From Gallaecimonas sp. GXIMD4217 (GTDB taxonomy: Bacteria > Pseudomonadota > Gammaproteobacteria > Enterobacterales > Gallaecimonadaceae), in assembly GCF_038087665.1 (NCBI RefSeq), contig NZ_CP149925.1, forward strand, positions 558,001 to 622,000: a stretch of 64,000 nucleotides of DNA. Direction: 5' to 3'. Position numbers and translations under genes: made by a program. This document shows, in pieces, positions 59,950 through 64,000 of this stretch. The notes below the pieces were generated by a model. It saw nothing but the letters and a program-made list of their open reading frames with translations, did no database searches and was not told the origin of the DNA. The first letter of the stretch is position 1. Each line of letters begins with the position of its first letter.

Positions 59950-60823
59950 GGCGGTCAAGGATTTCCTGCAGGCGCTGTGGCTGGAGGAGGGCCTCAGCGA
60001 GCAGACCCGTGGCAGCTATGGCCGGGATCTGGCCCTGCTGTCGGCCTGGGGCCGGGAAAGGGGACTCGCCATGGAGACCCTGACCACCGACGATCTGCGC
60101 CACTACCTAGACTGGCGCCTGGAGCGGGGCTACAAGGCCAGCAGCACCGCCCGCTGCCTGTCCGCCCTGCGCCGCTTCTACGGCTACCTGGTGCGGGAGA
60201 AGCACCGCGGCGAAGATCCCACGACGCCCCTGCTCAGGCCCAAGATAAGCCGGGCCCTGCCCAAGACGCTGTCCGAGGCCCAGGTGCTGGCGCTGCTTGA
60301 CGCCCCCGACACCGAGACGCCCCTTGGCCTGCGCGACCGGGCCATGCTGGAGCTGCTCTACGCCACCGGGCTGCGGGTGTCGGAGCTGGTGACCCTGGAG
60401 CGGGACGGCATCAACCTGCGCCAGGGCCTGGTGCGGGTGCTGGGCAAGGGCAGCAAGGAGCGCATCGTGCCCATGGGCGAGGAGGCGGTGCACTGGCTGC
60501 AGCGCTTCCTCAGGTACGGCCGGCCGGCGTTGATCCAGGACGGCGACGTGCTCTTTCCCTCCCAGCGGGGCAGGATGATGACCCGCCAGACCTTCTGGCA
60601 CCGTATCAAGCTCTATGCCCAGCAGGTGGGCATCGACAAGGACAGGCTGTCGCCCCATGTGCTGCGCCACGCCTTCGCCACCCACCTGGTCAACCACGGC
60701 GCCGATCTCAGGGTGGTGCAGCTGTTGCTGGGCCACTCGGATCTGTCCACCACCCAGATCTACACCCAGGTGGCTCGGGAGCGGCTCAAGCAGCTGCACG
60801 GCCAGCATCATCCCCGCGGCTGA
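59942..60823 (+). CDS. xerD: Tyrosine recombinase XerD
   Basis: A 293-residue tyrosine recombinase with all catalytic residues: Arg145 (ATGLRVSEL), Lys172 (GKGSKERIVP), His239 and Arg242 (SPHVLRHAFATHL), His265 (LLGHSDLSTTQIYTQ) and Tyr274. With XerC it resolves chromosome dimers at dif. XerD rather than XerC follows from its place between fldB and dsbC. GTG start overlapping the upstream gene by 8 bp. Confidence 0.95.
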   Translation: MTEAVKDFLQALWLEEGLSEQTRGSYGRDLALLSAWGRERGLAMETLTTDDLRHYLDWRLERGYKASSTARCLSALRRFYGYLVREKHRGEDPTTPLLRPKISRALPKTLSEAQVLALLDAPDTETPLGLRDRAMLELLYATGLRVSELVTLERDGINLRQGLVRVLGKGSKERIVPMGEEAVHWLQRFLRYGRPALIQDGDVLFPSQRGRMMTRQTFWHRIKLYAQQVGIDKDRLSPHVLRHAFATHLVNHGADLRVVQLLLGHSDLSTTQIYTQVARERLKQLHGQHHPRG

Positions 60824-60874
60824 GCGAAACCGTGCGGTTAATCGCACCGTCATTGCATGTGGGCGCGCCAGCCG

Positions 60875-60903
60875 GTAACTTTTATAACATTGCCCGGGTC
60901 TAA
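60875..60903 (+). promoter_or_regulatory. Putative sigma-E promoter of dsbC
   Basis: GTAACTT at 60875 and GTCTAA at 60898, separated by 16 bp. This matches the sigma-E consensus (GGAACTT, about 16 bp, GTCTAA) except for one -35 base. It is 33 bp before the dsbC ATG. Confidence 0.6.
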
Positions 60904-60935
60904 GCCAACAGGGCCATATGCAGCAAGGATCAAAG

Positions 60936-61649
60936 ATGAAAAAGTTTACCGCCGGCATCGTTGCCAGCCTGGTCGCGCTCTCCACCGCCGCTTGGGCGGG
61001 CGAGGATCCCATCAAGGAGAAGCTGGAAGCCAGCCTGGGCGTTCAGGTCGACACCATAGCCGAAACCCCGGTCAAGGGCCTCTATGAGGTGGTGGCCGCC
61101 AACAACGTCCTTTACGCCTCCGCCGACGGCAACTATGTCCTGTCCGGCAACCTGTTCTCCCTGAAGGACGGCGCCCCCGAGAGCCTCACCGAGGTCCGCA
61201 AGAACGAACTTCGCCTGTCCGGCGTCGAGAAGCTCAAGGACTCCATGATCGTCTTCCCGGCCAAGGATCCCAAGCACACCGTCACCGTCTTCACCGACGT
61301 GGACTGCGGCTACTGCCAGAAGCTGCACAAGGAGATGGCCGACTACAACGACAAGGGCATCACCGTTCGCTACCTGGCCTATCCCCGTGCCGGCCTCAAC
61401 TCCGGTTCCTCCAAGAAGCTGGACGCGGTCTGGTGCGCCGAGGATCCCAAGGAAGCCATGACCCTGGCCAAGAACCGCAAGCCGGTCGACTCGGCGCCCA
61501 TGGCCTGTGACAGCCCGGTGGCCGACCACTTCCGCCTGGGGCGCCAGTTCCAGCTGAGCGGCACTCCGGCCCTGGTGCTGGACGACGGCTCCCTGGTGCC
61601 CGGCTACCTGCCGGCGGAGCGACTGGCGGCGGCCCTGGAAAGCCAATAA
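60936..61649 (+). CDS. dsbC: Thiol:disulfide interchange protein DsbC
   Basis: A 237-residue periplasmic isomerase. Signal peptide MKKFTAGIVASLVALSTAAWA; N-terminal dimerisation domain (GVQVDTIAETPVKGLYEV); thioredoxin domain with DCGYCQKLH (Cys124, Cys127) and the cis-Pro loop SGTPALVL. A second Cys pair is at VWC/MAC. It reshuffles wrong disulfides. It sits upstream of recJ, as in E. coli, and has a probable sigma-E promoter. Confidence 0.95.
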   Translation: MKKFTAGIVASLVALSTAAWAGEDPIKEKLEASLGVQVDTIAETPVKGLYEVVAANNVLYASADGNYVLSGNLFSLKDGAPESLTEVRKNELRLSGVEKLKDSMIVFPAKDPKHTVTVFTDVDCGYCQKLHKEMADYNDKGITVRYLAYPRAGLNSGSSKKLDAVWCAEDPKEAMTLAKNRKPVDSAPMACDSPVADHFRLGRQFQLSGTPALVLDDGSLVPGYLPAERLAAALESQ

Positions 61650-61670
61650 ACTGAACGCAGCTTTCATTGC

Positions 61671-61697
61671 AAAAAAGGCGGCAATTGCCGCCTTTCC
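61671..61697 (+). terminator. Intrinsic terminator of dsbC
   Basis: AAAAAAGGCGGC, AATT, GCCGCCTTT then CCTTAT; it may partly separate dsbC from recJ, which starts 7 bp later. Confidence 0.8.
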
Positions 61698-61703
61698 TTA
61701 TCC

Positions 61704-63419
61704 ATGACCCAGACCAAGATAGTGCGTCGCCCCGCCGGCGACGAATCCGGGCTGCCCGACAGCCTGCCGCCGCTGCTGCGCCGCCTCTATGCCGCCCGCG
61801 GCCTCAAGTGCGAAAGCGAGCTGGACAAGTCGGTGACGGCCCTGGCCCCCTACGGCGCCATGAAGGGCATAGCCGAGGCGGTGCGGCTGCTGGCCGACGC
61901 CATTGGGCAGCACAAACGCATCCTGGTGGTGGGCGACTTCGACGCCGACGGCGCCACCAGCTCGGCGCTGTCGGTGCTGGCCCTGCGCATGCTGGGGGCG
62001 GCCCATGCCGACTTCCTGGTGCCGAACCGCTTCGAATACGGCTACGGCCTGAGCCCGGAGATCGTCCAGGTGGCCGCCGAGCGCGGCTGCGATCTCTTGA
62101 TGACGGTGGACAACGGCATCTCCTCCCTCAGCGGCGTCGAGGCCGCCAAGGCCGCCGGCATGCAGGTGCTGATCACCGATCACCACCTGCCCGGCGAGCA
62201 GCTGCCGGCCGCCGACGCCATCGTCAATCCCAACCTGCCGGACTGCGGCTTCCCCTCCAAGGCCCTGGCCGGGGTGGGGGTGGCCTTCTACCTGATGCTG
62301 GCGGTGCGGACCGAGCTGCGCGACCGCGGCGCCTTTGCCGGCAAGCCGCCCAACCTGGCCGAGCTGCTGGACATAGTGGCCCTTGGCACAGTGGCCGACG
62401 TGGTGCCATTGGACGCCAACAACCGCATCCTGGTGCACCAGGGCCTGGCGCGGATCCGCGCCGGCCGCTGCCGGCCAGGCATACTGGCGCTGTGCGAGGT
62501 GGCCGGCCGCAATCCGGCGCGCATGGTGGCCTCGGATCTGGGCTTTGCCTTGGGGCCACGTCTCAACGCCGCCGGCCGCCTGGACGACATGTCGGTGGGG
62601 GTCAGCCTGCTGATCACCGACGACCTGCACCAGGCCCGGCTGATGGCGGCGCAGCTGGACATGTTCAACAAGGAAAGGCGGGAGATCGAGGCCGGCATGC
62701 AGGCCGAGGCCCTGCAGGAGCTCAAGGCCATCGAGCTGGGCGAGGTGCCCTCCGGCATCGCCCTGTACCGGCCCGACTGGCACCAGGGGGTGATCGGCAT
62801 ACTGGCGGCGCGCATCAAGGAGCGCTACCACAGGCCGGTGATCGCCTTCGCCCAGGGCAGCGAAGGGGAGCTCAAGGGCTCGGCCCGCTCCATTCCCGGC
62901 CTGCACATGCGTGACCTGCTGGACGAGCTGGACACCAAACACCCCGGCCTCATCCTCAAGTTCGGCGGCCACGCCATGGCGGCGGGGCTGTCGATCCGCG
63001 AGGGGGATTTTGGCCGCTTCGCCGAGCTTTACGCCGAGACGGTGGACAGGGTCATGACCCCGGAGCTGCTGGAGGGCAAGATCCTCTCCGACGGCGAGCT
63101 GGCGGCCCATGAGCTGTGCCTGGAGACGGCCCAGCAGATCCGCGGTGGCGGCCCCTGGGGCCAGGCCTTTCCCGAGCCGATGTTCGACGGCCACTTCCAG
63201 ATAGTGCAGCAGCGCCTGGTGGGCCAGAAGCACCTCAAGCTGGTGCTGGCGGTGGACGGCAGCGACCAGTACATAGACGGCATCTGCTTCAACGTCGATA
63301 CCGACTTCTGGCCCAACAGCGCCGTGCAATGGGTGCGACTGGCCTACCGGCTGGACGTGAACGAGTTCCGCGGCAAGCTCAGTCCGCAGCTGATGATCGA
63401 GCACCTGGAGCCGGCCTGA
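61704..63419 (+). CDS. recJ: Single-stranded-DNA exonuclease RecJ
   Basis: A 571-residue DHH-family 5'-3' exonuclease. GDFDADGATSS (Asp78, 80, 82), VDNGISS, ITDHHLPG (DHH) and NPNLPDCGFPSKALAGVGVAF are all present; SARSIPGLHMRDLL and KFGGHAMAAGLSI form DHHA1. It acts in RecF-pathway recombination and mismatch repair. Same order as E. coli dsbC-recJ-prfB. Confidence 0.95.
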   Translation: MTQTKIVRRPAGDESGLPDSLPPLLRRLYAARGLKCESELDKSVTALAPYGAMKGIAEAVRLLADAIGQHKRILVVGDFDADGATSSALSVLALRMLGAAHADFLVPNRFEYGYGLSPEIVQVAAERGCDLLMTVDNGISSLSGVEAAKAAGMQVLITDHHLPGEQLPAADAIVNPNLPDCGFPSKALAGVGVAFYLMLAVRTELRDRGAFAGKPPNLAELLDIVALGTVADVVPLDANNRILVHQGLARIRAGRCRPGILALCEVAGRNPARMVASDLGFALGPRLNAAGRLDDMSVGVSLLITDDLHQARLMAAQLDMFNKERREIEAGMQAEALQELKAIELGEVPSGIALYRPDWHQGVIGILAARIKERYHRPVIAFAQGSEGELKGSARSIPGLHMRDLLDELDTKHPGLILKFGGHAMAAGLSIREGDFGRFAELYAETVDRVMTPELLEGKILSDGELAAHELCLETAQQIRGGGPWGQAFPEPMFDGHFQIVQQRLVGQKHLKLVLAVDGSDQYIDGICFNVDTDFWPNSAVQWVRLAYRLDVNEFRGKLSPQLMIEHLEPA

Positions 63420-63515
63420 ACGGCCGCCGACGGCCGAGCTGCCCTGCTAGGAATGGCCGGGCAGATCGGCTAAAATTCTGCCTCTTTTGCTTTTCGCACG
63501 CCGAGAGCCGATTCA

Positions 63516-64000
63516 ATGTTTGAAGTAAACCCGATCAAGAACAAACTCCAGGAGCTGTCTGAGCGGACAGACGTCCTGAGGGGGTACCTTTGACTATGAC
63601 GCCAAGAAAGAGCGTCTGGAAGAAGTAAACGCCGAGCTGGAACAGCCCGACGTCTGGAACGAGCCCGAGCGCGCCCAGAACCTGGGCAAGGAGCGGGCCG
63701 CCCTGGAAGCCGTGGTGGGCACCATAGATGCCCTGGACCAGGGCGTCGAGGACGTCGAAGGCCTGCTGGAGCTGGCCGTCGAGGAAAACGACGAAGACAC
63801 CTTCAACGAGATCCAGCCCGAGCTGGACGAGCTGGAAAACAAGCTCGCCACCCTGGAATTCCGCCGCATGTTCAGCGGCGAGATGGACGGCAGCAACGCC
63901 TACCTGGACATCCAGGCCGGCTCAGGCGGCACCGAGGCCCAGGACTGGGCCAACATGATGCTGCGCATGTACCTGCGCTGGGCCGAGAGCCACGGCTTCA
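63516..64000 (+). CDS. prfB: Peptide chain release factor 2 (partial, programmed +1 frameshift)
   Basis: The first 25 codons ([20 protein letters not shown]...) end at an in-frame TGA at 63591. Reading then continues in the +1 frame as [23 protein letters not shown], reaching [15 protein letters not shown] at the window end. This is the RF2 autoregulatory design: scarce RF2 lets the ribosome slip past the stop. The GGQ motif lies beyond the window. It is not a pseudogene. Confidence 0.95.
63579..63593 (+). promoter_or_regulatory. prfB programmed frameshift site
   Basis: Internal Shine-Dalgarno-like AGGGGG (63579-63584), then TAC CTT TGA; the CTT TGA slip site moves the ribosome +1 onto GAC. 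Matches the RF2 recoding signal of E. coli except TAC for TAT. Confidence 0.95.

Noticed and set aside
63516-63593. Early stop in prfB as a broken gene
   Set aside because: The AGGGGG and CTT TGA context is the known RF2 recoding site and the +1 frame continues as RF2.

Overview
The window reads as a chromosomal segment of a GC-rich gammaproteobacterium. Gene order repeatedly matches Escherichia coli (thiI/yajL/panE, ampG-yajG-bolA, gpt-frsA, yaaJ-yaaA, srmB/trmN6, fldB-xerD-dsbC-recJ-prfB). It also carries a complete Na+-translocating NADH:quinone reductase (NQR) operon, TRAP and Na+/alanine transporters and secreted hydrolases, a profile typical of marine or brackish Alteromonadales/Aeromonadales-like bacteria. 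A Gallaecimonas-like host is my guess from memory, not something the sequence proves. No rRNA, tRNA, CRISPR, prophage or insertion sequence was found.

Layout. 1-7083: the end of thiI, then a mostly minus-strand block of rlmG, yajG, an orphan asparagine-synthetase-like gene, a periplasmic cyclophilin, an unknown gene, ampG, a VanZ-like gene, panE and yajL. 7045-11330: alkB-like and bolA genes, then a TRAP transporter operon whose dctM-dctP junction is expanded into a 79-bp tandem repeat. 11424-18722: nqrABCDEF, apbE and nqrM as one compact operon. 18723-25506: a gene-poor intergenic stretch with a perfect inverted repeat, a membrane protein, a ParD-like/methionine aminopeptidase pair, a large SF1 helicase with a nuclease-like tail, and ycaO. 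25552-28180: a run of small or unrecognised membrane proteins, including two tandem paralogues. 28183-35890: ribA, a DUF2461 gene, LexA-controlled dinB, an M17 aminopeptidase, a 40-codon ORF with its own promoter, leader and terminator, and purine uptake/salvage (NCS2 permease, gpt) followed by frsA. 35910-45387: an Aer-type redox receptor, an M16 lipoprotein peptidase, a secreted metzincin with Fn3 modules, and the trhP-yfhL tRNA hydroxylation pair. 45388-53560: an HDOD protein, a GNAT, a yeiH/LysR divergent pair, an RDD protein, rdgC, alsT, yaaA and ykgJ. 53566-64000: a modular extracellular nuclease, srmB, trmN6, brnQ, fldB, an ogt-like gene, xerD, dsbC, recJ and the start of prfB with its programmed frameshift.

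How the genes fit together. NQR would supply the sodium gradient that the TRAP, AGCS and BrnQ-type carriers use. ApbE and NqrM are the maturation factors NQR needs and lie directly behind nqrF. Envelope quality control (DsbC under a probable sigma-E promoter, the cyclophilin), DNA maintenance (RecJ, XerD, RdgC, DinB, AlkB, Ogt) and tRNA/rRNA modification (TrhP, TrmN6, RlmG) are well represented.

The least explained elements are the rotating-frame tandem repeat between dctM and dctP, the 32401-32716 mini-gene, the asparagine-synthetase-like orphan, the helicase-nuclease, and the unknown membrane cluster at 25552-27981.
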